From contig CAVMBN010000163.1 of NCBI GenBank assembly GCA_963678705.1, positions 62,001-126,000 of the forward strand: a stretch of 64,000 bases of DNA. Direction: 5' to 3'. The position numbers were made by a program, and so were the translations under genes. The DNA is from Panorpa germanica. Taxonomy: Eukaryota; Arthropoda; Insecta; Mecoptera; Panorpidae. The notes beneath the pieces are model-generated. The model was not told where the DNA came from. It searched no databases and saw nothing but the letters and a program-made list of their open reading frames with translations. Each line of letters opens with the position of its first letter. The first letter of the stretch is position 1. Below, in pieces: positions 36,018 through 48,719 of the stretch.

Positions 36018-37606
36018 GTTCATAAACGATCAATCACTATTTCCAAGAAAACCGCATATATTGTTCACTTAATCACTTACAACAATTAATACACTCTCTT
36101 TATTATTTCAAACACGCATTTATATAAACTAATTCTTATGTTTTAATATTATTTATAGTTAATGTTATTCGACTTACTTGTTAGTGGGCGGCAACCTTTT
36201 GTCTTCCGTATATTTGTAGTGTTTATATGAGGTCTTCTTTATATATCTCTACAGATTTCTTGAATTTTAAACCACTTGATGTTTAAGCACTAACACTAAC
36301 CTAATTATTATCACTTTTTTTGTCTATCGCACTTAATAATGTCTTATATCAAACATCAAAGTTACAAATTTGAGGTTATGTTTATAAGACCGCGTCGCCG
36401 TACGCGTAATGAAAAATTCGTTTTTAACACTGGTTTTTAACTGTCAAACTTTTGTAAAAACACTTTGTTTAGGGTAAATTAACACAAATTTAAAACAAAC
36501 TTAAATACTTTTCGTTTGAAAAAGTATTCATATAATTTATTTAATTTTTTTCCATAATTAATTTCTCACTTTTAATCACTTTTTTCACCTAAAGTAGCAG
36601 TAGCCGATCACACACATAGTAGATAGGAACCACTTGTGTTGCAAAGCAATATTAACGTCTTTGTAAACCAATACGTAGGTCTTCCTTTTTGTATTAAGTC
36701 TAATCTGTCTTGCCAAATCTTATGCATATATGCATTCATCTCTTTGCAATATATTTGGTATTGTCTCCAGACTTTTATCCTACAGCCGCATTAACTTCAA
36801 ATCCTTGAAATTTTTCGCATTAATTTTAAATCATTAAAATTTCATTTTTTCAGTTCTAGCGTAATTTGTACTTGAGTAAGTGCATGAGTGATTTTTAAAT
36901 CTAATGGAATTGTCCACAATATCACTTGCACCACTTTTGTAAATACAGTTCTGCAACAGCGCGTCATCGTCAATAACATAGTTCTTTGCATGGAAGATCT
37001 GGAAGATTGATCCTGTAATACCATGCCGAAGCACAATACACAACCATTAGCATAAATGCCCCCTTGTATAGTGTCGGCATAGTTGCCGAGTTTAAGCTTC
37101 ATTCCGTCCTTGTGACACGCGCAAGGTGTGTTACAAGTTTATCATTCGTTGTTACCGTATTTGTTTCGTAGCTTTGTAGCTTCAAGAAACTACAGATTTT
37201 ATCTATAGCAGGTCGAGAACGGCTTTCTAGTTGTTCTGTACTATTTGCACCGATAATGATCACATTATCGTTGGCAAAACATACGTCTACACAACCTTTT
37301 GAGTGAGAAACACAGTTCTCGTCAAATACCATGTTCCAGAGCTCAGGCCCCATTACGGATCGCTGAGGACAACCTTTAGATAGTTGCCTTTTTATGGAAC
37401 GGTAATCGGTTTGTAAAATTATGTTCGACAATGAAAATAGTTCTCCATAGCGCAGTAGACGTACCTATAGGTTTTTGCCGGTCTAATTCTTTGAAGGTCA
37501 CTTGGCCACCGGACATCAACAAAGGCACACTGAATTTCTATAAATATCTCATATACATACTTGTACTTATGCCTACTTACTTACCATTTGTTTGTTACCA
37601 TTGAAT
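36018..37606. repeat. Unit 24, type A, 1589 bp
   Basis: Carries gtccacaatatc, shared only with unit 26. Confidence 0.95.
36608..37580 (-). pseudogene. R1-like RT fragment, unit 24
   Basis: Core open 37099-37431 (110 codons). Private VILWTIP, shared with unit 26. Confidence 0.87.
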
Positions 37607-39194
37607 GTTCATGAACGATCAATCACTATTTCCAAGAAAACCGCATATATTGTTCACTTAATCACTTATAACAATTAATACACTCTCATTATCATTTAAA
37701 ACACGCATTTATATAAACTAATTCTTGTGTTTTAATATTATTTATAGGTAATGTTATTCGACTTACTTGATAGTGGGCGGCAACCTTTTGTCTTTCGTAT
37801 ATTTGTAGTGTTTATATGAGGTCTTCCTTATATATCTCTACAGATTTCTTAAATTTTAAACCACTTGATGTTTAAGCACTAAAACTAACCTAATTATTAT
37901 CACTTTTTTTGTCTATCGCACTTAATATTGTCTTATATCAAACATCAAAGTTACAAATTTGAGGTTATGTTTATAAGACCGCGTGTACGCGTAATGAAAA
38001 ATTCGTTTTTAACACTGGTTTCCAACTGTCAAACTTTTGTAAAAAACACTTTGTTTAGGGTAAATTAACACAAATTTAAAACAAACTTAAATACATTTCG
38101 TTTGAAAAAGTATTCATATAATTTATTTAATTTTTTTCCGTAATTAATTTCTCACTTTTAATCACTTTTTTCACCTAAAGTAGCAGGAGCCGATCACACA
38201 CATAGTAGATAGGAACCACTTGTGTTGCAAAGCAATATTAACGTCCTTGTAAACCAATACGTAGGTCTTCCTTTTTGTATTAAGTCCCATCTGTCTTGCC
38301 AGAGCTTATGCATATATGCATTCATCTCTTTGGCAATATATTTGGTATCGTCTCCAGACTTTTATCTTACAGCCGCATTAACTTGAAATCCTCGAAATTT
38401 GTCGCATTAATTTTAAATCATCAAAATTTGATTTTTTCAGTTCAAGCGTAATTTGTACTTGAATAAGTGCATGAGTGATTTTTAAATCTAAAGGAATTGT
38501 CCCTAATATTACCTGCACCACTTCTGTAGATACAGTTCTGCAACAACGCGTCATCGTCAATGACATAGTTCTTTGCATGGAAGATCTGGAAGATTGATCC
38601 TGTAATACCATGCTGAAGCACAATACACAACCATTGGCATAAATGCCCCCTTGTATAGTGTCAGCATAGTTGCCGAGTTTAAGCTTCATTCCGTCCTTGT
38701 GACACGCGCAAGGTGTGTTACAAGTTTATCATTCGTTGTTACCGTATTTGTTTCGTAGCTTTGTAGCTTCAAGAAACTACAGATTTTATCTATACCAGGT
38801 CGAGAACGGCTTTCTAGTTGTTCTGTACTATTTGCACCGATAATGATCACATTATCGTTAGCAAAACATACGTCTACACAACCTTTTGAGTGAGAAACAC
38901 AGTTCTCGTTAAATACCATGTTCCAGAGCTCAGGCCCCATTACGGAACGCTGAGGTCAACATTTAGATAGTTGCCTTTTCATGGAACGGTAATCGGTTTG
39001 TAAAATTAATGTTCGACAATGAAAATAGTTCTCCATAGCGCAGTAGACGTACCTATAGGTTTTTGCCGGTCTAATTCTTTGAAGGTCACTTGGCCACCAG
39101 ACATTATCAAAGGCACACTGAATTTCTATAAATATCTCATGTACATACTTAAACTTATGCCTACTTACTTACCATTTGTTTGTTACCATTGAAT
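37607..39194. repeat. Unit 25, type B, 1588 bp
   Basis: Near copy of unit 23, including tataggtaatg and gtctttcgtat. Confidence 0.95.
38194..39168 (-). pseudogene. R1-like RT fragment, unit 25
   Basis: Motif-B TGA, 84 open codons (38686-38940). Motif A AFDNVWWP. Confidence 0.86.
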
Positions 39195-40783
39195 GTTCAT
39201 AAACGATCAATCACTATTTCCAAGAAAACCGCATATATTGTTCACTTAATCACTTACAACAATTAATACACTCTCTTTATTATTTCAAACACGCATTTAT
39301 ATAAACTAATTCTTATGTTTTAATATTATTTATAGTTAATGTTATTCGACTTACTTGTTAGTGGGCGGCAACCTTTTGTCTTCCGTATATTTGTAGTGTT
39401 TATATGAGGTCTTCTTTATATATCTCTACAGATTTCTTGAATTTTAAACCACTTGATGTTTAAGCACTAACACTAACCTAATTATTATCACTTTTTTTGT
39501 CTATCGCACTTAATAATGTCTTATATCAAACATCAAAGTTACAAATTTGAGGTTATGTTTATAAGACCGCGTCGCCGTACGCGTAATGAAAAATTCGTTT
39601 TTAACACTGGTTTTTAACTGTCAAACTTTTGTAAAAACACTTTGTTTAGGGTAAATTAACACAAATTTAAAACAAACTTAAATACTTTTCGTTTGAAAAA
39701 GTATTCATATAATTTATTTAATTTTTTTCCATAATTAATTTCTCACTTTTAATCACTTTTTTCACCTAAAGTAGCAGTAGCCGATCACACACATAGTAGA
39801 TAGGAACCACTTGTGTTGCAAAGCAATATTAACGTCTTTGTAAACCAATACGTAGGTCTTCCTTTTTGTATTAAGTCTAATCTGTCTTGCCAAATCTTAT
39901 GCATATATGCATTCATCTCTTTGCAATATATTTGGTATTGTCTCCAGACTTTTATCCTACAGCCGCATTAACTTCAAATCCTTGAAATTTTTCGCATTAA
40001 TTTTAAATCATTAAAATTTCATTTTTTCAGTTCTAGCGTAATTTGTACTTGAGTAAGTGCATGAGTGATTTTTAAATCTAATGGAATTGTCCACAATATC
40101 ACTTGCACCACTTTTGTAAATACAGTTCTGCAACAGCGCGTCATCGTCAATAACATAGTTCTTTGCATGGAAGATCTGGAAGATTGATCCTGTAATACCA
40201 TGCCGAAGCACAATACACAACCATTAGCATAAATGCCCCCTTGTATAGTGTCGGCATAGTTGCCGAGTTTAAGCTTCATTCCGTCCTTGTGACACGCGCA
40301 AGGTGTGTTACAAGTTTATCATTCGTTGTTACCGTATTTGTTTCGTAGCTTTGTAGCTTCAAGAAACTACAGATTTTATCTATAGCAGGTCGAGAACGGC
40401 TTTCTAGTTGTTCTGTACTATTTGCACCGATAATGATCACATTATCGTTGGCAAAACATACGTCTACACAACCTTTTGAGTGAGAAACACAGTTCTCGTC
40501 AAATACCATGTTCCAGAGCTCAGGCCCCATTACGGATCGCTGAGGACAACCTTTAGATAGTTGCCTTTTTATGGAACGGTAATCGGTTTGTAAAATTATG
40601 TTCGACAATGAAAATAGTTCTCCATAGCGCAGTAGACGTACCTATAGGTTTTTGCCGGTCTAATTCTTTGAAGGTCACTTGGCCACCGGACATCAACAAA
40701 GGCACACTGAATTTCTATAAATATCTCATATACATACTTGTACTTATGCCTACTTACTTACCATTTGTTTGTTACCATTGAAT
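39195..40783. repeat. Unit 26, type A, 1589 bp
   Basis: Near copy of unit 24, including gtccacaatatc. Confidence 0.95.
39785..40757 (-). pseudogene. R1-like RT fragment, unit 26
   Basis: Core open 40276-40608 (110 codons), VILWTIP as in unit 24. Confidence 0.87.
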
Positions 40784-42371
40784 GTTCATGAACGATCAAT
40801 CACTATTTCCAAGAAAACCGCATATATTGTTCACTTAATCACTTATAACAATTAATACAATCTCATTATCATTTAAAACACGCATTTATATAAACTAATT
40901 CTTGTGTTTTAATATTATTTATAGGTAATGTTATTCGACTTACTTGATAGTGGGCGGCAACCTTTTGTCTTCCGTATATTTGTAGTGTTTATATGAGGTC
41001 TTCCTTATATATCTCTACAGATTTCTTAAATTTTAAACCACTTGATGTTTAAGCACTAAAACTAACCTAATTATTATCACTTTTTTTGTCTATCGCACTT
41101 AATATTGTCTTATATCAAACATCAAAGTTACAAATTTGAGGTTATGTTTATAAGACCGCGTGTACGCGTAATGAAAAATTCGTTTTTAACACTGGTTTCC
41201 AACTGTCAAACTTTTGTAAAAAACACTTTGTTTAGGGTAAATTAACACAAATTTAAAACAAACTTAAATACATTTCGTTTAAAAAAGTATTCATATAATT
41301 TATTTAATTTTTTTCCGTAATTAATTTCTCACTTTTAATCACTTTTTTCACCTAAAGTAGCAGGAGCCGATCACACACATAGTAGATAGGAACCACTTGT
41401 GTTGCAAAGCAATATTAACGTCCTTGTAAACCAATACGTAGGTCTTCCTTTTTGTATTAAGTCCCATCTGTCTTGCCAGAGCTTATGCATATATGCATTC
41501 ATCTCTTTGGCAATATATTTGGTATCGTCTCCAGACTTTTATCTTACAGCCGCATTAACTTGAAATCCTCGAAATTTGTCGCATTAATTTTAAATCATCA
41601 AAATTTGATTTTTTCAGTTCAAGCGTAATTTGTACTTGAATAAGTGCATGAGTGATTTTTAAATCTAAAGGAATTGTCCCTAATATCACCTGCACCACTT
41701 CTGTAGATACAGTTCTGCAACAACGCGTCATCGTCAATGACATAGTTCTTTGCATGGAAGATCTGGAAGATTGATCCTGTAATACCATGCTGAAGCACAA
41801 TACACAACCATTGGCATAAATGCCCCCTTGTATAGTGTCGGCATAGTTGCCGAGTTTAAGCTTCATTCCGTCCTTGTGACACGCGCAAGGTGTGTTACAA
41901 GTTTATCATTCGTTGTTACCGTATTTGTTTCGTAGCTTTGTAGCTTCAAGAAACTACAGATTTAATCTATACAAGGTCGAGAACGGCTTTCTAGTTGTTC
42001 TGTACTATTTGCACCGATAATGATCACATTATCGTTAGCAAAACATACGTCTACACAACCTTTTGAGTGAGAAACACAGTTCTCGTTAAATACTATGTTC
42101 CAGAGCTCAGGCCCCATTACGGAACGCTGAGGTCAACATTTAGATAGTTGCCTTTTCATGGAACGGTAATCGGTTTGTAAAATTAATGTTCGACAATGAA
42201 AATAGTTCTCCATAGCGCAGTAGACGTACCTATAGGTTTTTGCCGGTCTAATTATTTGAAGGTCACTTGGCCACCGGACATCAACAAAGGCACACTGAAT
42301 TTCTATAAATATCTCATATACATACTTGTACTTATGCCTACTTACTTACCATTTGTTTGTTACCATTGAAT
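40784..42371. repeat. Unit 27, type B, 1588 bp
   Basis: Last unit of the 3177-bp series. Keeps tataggtaatg but has gtcttccgtat. The right end switches to the form seen before a D unit. Confidence 0.95.
41371..42345 (-). pseudogene. R1-like RT fragment, unit 27, extra nonsense change
   Basis: Besides the motif-B TGA, an AAA-to-TAA change at 41962-41964 ends the core early, and the Met in WNMVF is Ile. RTVSTE segment open 41555-41866. Confidence 0.86.
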
Positions 42372-43957
42372 GTTCATAAACGATCAATCACTATTTCCAA
42401 GAAAACCGCATATATTGTTCACTTAATCACTTATAACAATTAATACACTCTCATTATCATTTAAAACATGCATTTATATAAACTAATTCTTGTGTTTTAA
42501 TATTATTTATAGTTAATGTTATTCGACTTACTTGATAGTGGGCGGCAACCTTTTGTCTTCCGTATATTTGTAGTGTTTATATGAGGTCTTCCTTATATAT
42601 CTCTACAGATTTCTTGAATTTTAAACCACTTGATGTTTAAGCACTAAAACTAACCTAATTATTATCACTTTTTTTGTCTATCGTACTTAATATTGTCTTA
42701 TATCAAACATCAAAGTTACAAATTTGAGGTTATGTTTATAAGACCGCGTGTACGCGTAATGAAAAATTCGTTTTTAACACTGGTTTCCAACTGTCAAACT
42801 TTTGTAAAAACACTTTGTTTAGGGTAAATTAACACAAATTTAAAACAAACTTAAATACTTTTCGTTTGAAAAAGTATTCATATAATTTATTTAATTTTTT
42901 TCCGTAATTTATTTCTCACTTTTAATCACTTTTTTCACCTAAAGTAGCAGGAGCCGATCACACACATAGTAGATAGGAACCACTTGTGTTGCAAAGCAAT
43001 ATTAACGTCCTTGTAAACCAATACGTAGGTCTTCCTTTTTGTATTAAGTCCCATCTGTCTTGCCAGATCTTATGCATATATGCATTCATCTCTTTGCAAT
43101 ATATTTGGTATTGTCTCCAGACTTTTATCCTACAGCAGCATTAACTTCAAATCCTTGAAATTTTTCGCATTAATTTTAAATCATCGAAATTTGATTTTTT
43201 CAGTTCTAGCGTAATTTGTACTTGAGTAAGTGCATGAGTGATTTATAAATCTAATAGAATTGTCCCTAATATCACTTGCACCACTTTTGTAGATACAGTT
43301 CTGCAACAACGCGTCATCGTCAATAACATAGTTCTTTGCATGGAAAATCTGGAAGATTGATCCTGCAATACCATGCCGAAGCACAATACACAACCATTAG
43401 CATAAATGCCCCCTTGTATAGTGTCGGCATAGTTGCCGAGTTTAAGCTTAATTCCGTCCTTGTGACACGCGCAAGGTGTGTTACAAGTTTATCATTCGTT
43501 GTTACCGTATTTGTTTTGTAGCTTTTTAGCTTCAAGAAACTACAGATTTTATCTATACCAGGTCGAGAACGGCTTTCTAGTTGTTCTGTACTATTTGCAC
43601 CGATAATGATCACATTATCGTTAGCAAAACATACGTCTACACAACCTTTTGAGTGAGAAACACAGTTCTCGTCAAATACCATGTTCCAGAGCTCAGGCCC
43701 CATTACGGAACGCTCAGGTCAACATTTAGATAGTTGCCTTTTCATGGAACGGTAATCGGTTTGTAAAATTAATGTTCGACAATGAAAATAGTTCTCCATA
43801 GCGCAGTAGACGTACCTATAGGTTTTTGCCGGTCTAATTCTTTGAAGGTCACTTGGCCACCGGACATCAACAAAGGCACACTGAATTTCTATAAATATCT
43901 CATATACATACTTGTACTTATGCCTACTTACTTACCATTTGTTTGTTACCATTGAAT
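42372..43957. repeat. Unit 28, type D, 1586 bp
   Basis: D markers; private ctatcgtactt and acagcagcatt. Confidence 0.95.
42958..43931 (-). pseudogene. R1-like RT fragment, unit 28
   Basis: Type D. Motif-B TGA, then 127 open codons (43320-43703). Confidence 0.87.
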
Positions 43958-45543
43958 GTTCATAAACGATCAATCACTATTTCCAAGAAAACCGCATATA
44001 TTGTTCACTTAATCACTTATAACAATTAATACACTCTCATTATCATTTAAAACACGCATTTATATAAACTAATTCTTGTGTTTTAATATTATTTATAGTT
44101 AATGTTATTCGACTTACTTGATAGTGGGCGGCAACCTTTTGTCTTCCGTATATTTGTAGTGTTTATATGAGGTCTTCCTTTTATATCTCTACAGATTTCT
44201 TGAATTTTAAACCACTTGATGTTTTAGCACTAACACTAACCTAATTATTATCACTTTTTTTGTCTATCGCACTTAATAATGTCTTATATCAAACATCAAA
44301 GTTACAAATTTGAGGTTATGTTTATAAGACCGCGTCGCGGTACGCGTAATTAAAAATTCGTTTTTAACACTGGTTTTTAACTGTCAAACTTTTGTAAAAA
44401 CACTTTGTTTAGGGTAAATTAACACAAATTTAAAACAAACTTAAATACTTTCGTTTGAAAAAGTATTCATATAATTTATTTAATTTTTTTCCATAATTAA
44501 TTTCTCACTTTTAATCACTTTTTTCACCTAAAGTAGCAGTAGCCGATCACACACAGTAGATAGGAACCACTTGTGTTGCAAAGCAATATTAACGTCCTTG
44601 TAAACCAATACGTAGGTCTTCCTTTTTGTATTAAGTCCCATCTGTCTTGCCAAATCTTATGCATATATGCATTCATCTCTTTGCAATATATTTGGTATTG
44701 TCTCCAGACTTTTATCCTACAGCCGCATTAACTTCAAATCCTTGAAATTTTTCGCATTAATTTTAAATCATCGAAATTTGATTTTTTCAGTTCTAGCGTA
44801 ATTTGTACTTGAGTAAGTGCATGAGTGATTTTTAAATCTAATGGAATTGTCCCCAATATCACTTGCACCACTTTTGTAGATACAGTTCTGCAACAACGCG
44901 TCATCGTCAATAACATAGTTCTTTGCATGGAAGATCTGGAAGATTGATCCTGTAATACCATGCCGAAGCACAATACACAACCATTAGCATAAATGCCCCC
45001 TTGTATAGTGTCGGCATAGTTGCCGAGTTTAAGCTTCATTCCGTCCTTGTGACACGCGCAAGGTGTGTTACAAGTTTATCATTCGTTGTTACCGTATTTG
45101 TTTCGTAGCTTTGTAGCTTCAAGAAACTACAGATTTTATCTATAGCAGGTCGAGAACGGCTTTCTAGTTGTTCTGTACTATTTGCACCGATAATGATCAC
45201 ATTATCGTTGGCAAAACATACGTCTACACAACCTTTTGAGTGAGAAACACAGTTCTCGTCAAATACCATGTTCCAGAGCTCAGGCCCCATTAGTGATCGC
45301 TGAGGACAACCTTTAGATAGTTGCCTTTTTATGGAACGGTAATCGGTTTGTAAAATAATGTTCGACAATGAAAAAAGTTCTCCATAGCGCAGTAGACGTA
45401 CCTATAGGTTTTTGCCGGTCTAATTCTTTGAAGGTCACTTGGCCACCGGACATCAACAAAGGCACACTGAATTTCTATAAATATCTCATATACATACTTG
45501 TACTTATGCCTACTTACTTACCATTTGTTTGTTACCATTGAAT
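43958..45543. repeat. Unit 29, C/A chimera, 1586 bp
   Basis: The left part is C-like (cgcggtacgcg, cacacacagtag as in units 9 and 35). The right part is A-like, without the 50-bp deletion and with an open 110-codon core. The switch lies between about 44779 and 45037. Also lacks one t in atactttcg. Confidence 0.93.
44547..45517 (-). pseudogene. R1-like RT fragment, unit 29
   Basis: Chimeric unit. Core open 45036-45368 (110 codons); RTVSTK segment open 44734-45039 with the C-type RKISRI end. Confidence 0.87.
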
Positions 45544-47131
45544 GTTCATGAACGATCAATCACTATTTCCAAGAAAACCGCATATATTGTTCACTTAATC
45601 ACTTATAACAATTAATACACTCTCATTATCATTTAAAACACGCATTTATATAAACTAATTCTTGTGTTTTAATATTATTTATAGTTAATGTTATTCGACT
45701 TACTTGATAGTGGGCGGCAACCTTTTGTCTTCCGTATATTTGTAGTGTTTATATGAGGTCTTCCTTATATATCTCTACAGATTTCTTGAATTTTAAACCA
45801 CTTGATGTTTAAGCACTAAAACTAACCTAATTATTATCACTTTTTTTGTCTATCGCACTTAATATTGTCTTATATCAAACATCAAAGTTACAAATTTGAG
45901 GTTATGTTTATAAGACCGCGTGTACGCGTAATGAAAAATTCGTTTTTAACACTGGTTTCGAACTGTCAAACTTTTGTAAAAAACACTTTGTTTAGGGTAA
46001 ATTAACACAAATTTAAAACAAACTTAAATACATTTCGTTTGAAAAAGTATTCATATAATTTATTTAATTTTTTTCCGTAATTAATTTCTCACTTTTAATC
46101 ACTTTTTCCACCTAAAGTAGCAGGAGCCGATCACACACATAGTAGATAGGAACCACTTGTGTTGCAAAGCAATATTAACGTCCTTGTAAACCAATACGTA
46201 GGTCTTCCTTTTTGTATTAAGTCCCATCTGTCTTGCCAGAGCTTATGCATATATGCATTCATCTCTTTGGCAATATATTTGGTATCGTCTCCAGACTTTT
46301 ATCTTACAGCCGCATTAACTTGAAATCCTCGAAATTTGTCGCATTAATTTTAAATCATCAAAATTTGATTTTTTCAGTTCAAGCGTAATTTGTACTTGAA
46401 TAAGTGCATGAGTGATTTTTAAATCTAAAGGAATTGTCCCTAATATCACCTGCACCACTTCTGTAGATACAGTTCTGCAACAACGCGTCATCGTCAATGA
46501 CATAGTTCTTTGCATGGAAGATCTAGAAGATTGATCCTGTAATACCATGCTGAAGCACAATACACAACCATTGGCATAAATGCCCCCTTGTATAGTGTCG
46601 GCATAGTTGCCGAGTTTAAGCTTCATTCCGTCCTTGTGACACGCGCAAGGTGTGTTACAAGTTTATCATTCGTTGTTACCGTATTTGTTTCGTAGCTTTG
46701 TAGCTTCAAGAAACTACAGATTTTATCTATACCAGGTCGAGAACGGCTTTCTAGTTGTTCTGTACTATTTGCACCGATAATGATCACATTATCGTTAGCA
46801 AAACATACGTCTACACAACCTTTTGAGTGAGAAACACAGTTCTCGTTAAATACCATGTTCCAGAGCTCAGGCCCCATTACGGAACGCTGAGGTCAACATT
46901 TAGATAGTTGCCTTTTCATGGAACGGTAATCGGTTTGTAAAATTAATGTTCGACAATGAAAATAGTTCTCCATAGCGCAGTAGACGTACCTATAGGTTTT
47001 TGCCGGTCTAATTCTTTGAAGGTCACTTGGCCACCAGACATTATCAAAGGCACACTGAATTTCTATAAATATCTCATGTACATACTTAAACTTATGCCTA
47101 CTTACTTACCATTTGTTTGTTACCATTGAAT
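45544..47131. repeat. Unit 30, type B, 1588 bp
   Basis: B markers; private gtttcgaactg and agatctagaag. The right end is the form that precedes A. Confidence 0.95.
46131..47105 (-). pseudogene. R1-like RT fragment, unit 30
   Basis: Motif-B TGA, 84 open codons (46623-46877). Motif A AFDNVWWP. Confidence 0.86.
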
Positions 47132-48719
47132 GTTCATAAACGATCAATCACTATTTCCAAGAAAACCGCATATATTGTTCACTTAATCACTTACAACAAT
47201 TAATACACTCTCTTTATTATTTCAAACACGCATTTATATAAACTAATTCTTATGTTTTAATATTATTTATAGTTAATGTTATTCGACTTACTTGTTAGTG
47301 GGCGGCAACCTTTTGTCTTCCGTATATTTGTAGTGTTTATATGAGGTCTTCCTTATATATCTCTACAGATTTCTTGAATTTTAAACCACTTGATGTTTAA
47401 GCACTAACACTTACCTAATTATTATCACTTTTTTTGTCTATCGCACTTAATAATGTCTTATATCAAACATCAAAGTTACAAATTTGAGGTTATGTTTATA
47501 AGACCGCGTCGCCGTACGCGTAATGAAAAATTCGTTTTTAACACTGGTTTTTAACTGTCAAACTTTTGTAAAAACACTTTGTTTAGGGTAAATTAACACA
47601 AATTTAAAAAAAACTTAAATACTTTTCGTTTGAAAAATATTCATATAATTTATTTAATTTTTTTCCATAATTAATTTCTCACTTTTAATCACTTTTTTCA
47701 CCTAAAGTAGCAGTAGCCGATCACACACATAGTAGATAGGAACCACTTGTGTTGCAAAGCAATATTAACGTCTTTGTAAACCAATACGTAGGTCTTCCTT
47801 TTTGTATTAAGTCTAATCTGTCTTGCCAAATCTTATGCATATATGCATTCATCTCTTTGCAATATATTTGGTATTGTCTCCAGACTTTTATCCTACAGCC
47901 GCATTAACTTCAAATCCTTGAAATTTTTCGCATTAATTTTAAATCATTAAAATTTCATTTTTTCAGTTCTAGCGTAATTTGTACTTGAGTAAGTGCATGA
48001 GTGATTTTTAAATCTAATGGAATTGTCCCCAATATCACTTGCACCACTTTTGTAGATACAGTTCTGCAACAGCGCGTCATCGTCAATAACATAGTTCTTT
48101 GCATGGAAGATCTGGAAGATTGATCCTGCAATACCATGCCGAAGCACAATACACAACCATTAGCATAAATGCCCCCTTGTATAGTGTCGGCATAGTTGCC
48201 GAGTTTAAGCTTCATTCCGTCCTTGTGACACGCGCAAGGTGTGTTACAATTTTATCATTCGTTGTTACCGTATTTGTTTCGTAGCTTTGTAGCTTCAAGA
48301 AACTACAGATTTTATCTATAGCAGGTCGAGAACGGCTTTCTAGTTGTTCTGTACTATTTGCACCGATAATGATCACATTATCGTTGGCAAAACATACGTC
48401 TACACAACCTTTTGAGTGAGAAACACAGTTCTCGTCAAATACCATGTTCCAGAGCTCAGGCCCCATTACGGATCGCTGAGGACAACCTTTAGATAGTTGC
48501 CTTTTTATGGAACGGTAATCGGTTTGTAAAATAATGTTCTACAATGAAAATAGTTCTCCATAGCGCAGTAGACGTACCTATAGGTTTTTGCCGGTCTAAT
48601 TCTTTGAAGGTCACTTGGCCACCGGACATCAACAAAGGCACACTGAATTTCTATAAATATCTCATATACATACTTGTACTTATGCCTACTTACTTACCAT
48701 TTGTTTGTTACCATTGAAT
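47132..48719. repeat. Unit 31, type A, 1588 bp
   Basis: A markers (cgccgtacgcg, aatttcatttt) but with cctgcaatacc, otherwise a D marker. One g is lost in gaaaaatattc. Confidence 0.94.
47721..48693 (-). pseudogene. R1-like RT fragment, unit 31
   Basis: 84 codons open from MGPELWN (48212-48466), with NDKIVTH for NDKLVTH. Motif B itself (GCPQRS) has no stop here. Confidence 0.86.

Larger units (their letters stand above)
28076..42371. repeat. Higher-order repeat: B-A dimer, period exactly 3177 bp
   Basis: Unit starts 28076, 31253, 34430, 37607 and 40784 are each 3177 bp apart, so four full dimers plus one further B unit are present. B units carry a six-A run in the stretch gtaaaaaacac, gttcaagcg, and a stop inside RT motif B. 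A units carry the CpG variant cgccgtacgcg (cgttgtacgcg in unit 22), agtagcagtagcc, and an open 110-codon RT core. Dimers 34430-37606 and 37607-40783 share private variants (tataggtaatg, gtctttcgtat, gtccacaatatc), so they are the most recent duplicates. The A-B pair also occurs at 18598-21774 and 47132-50307. Confidence 0.93.
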
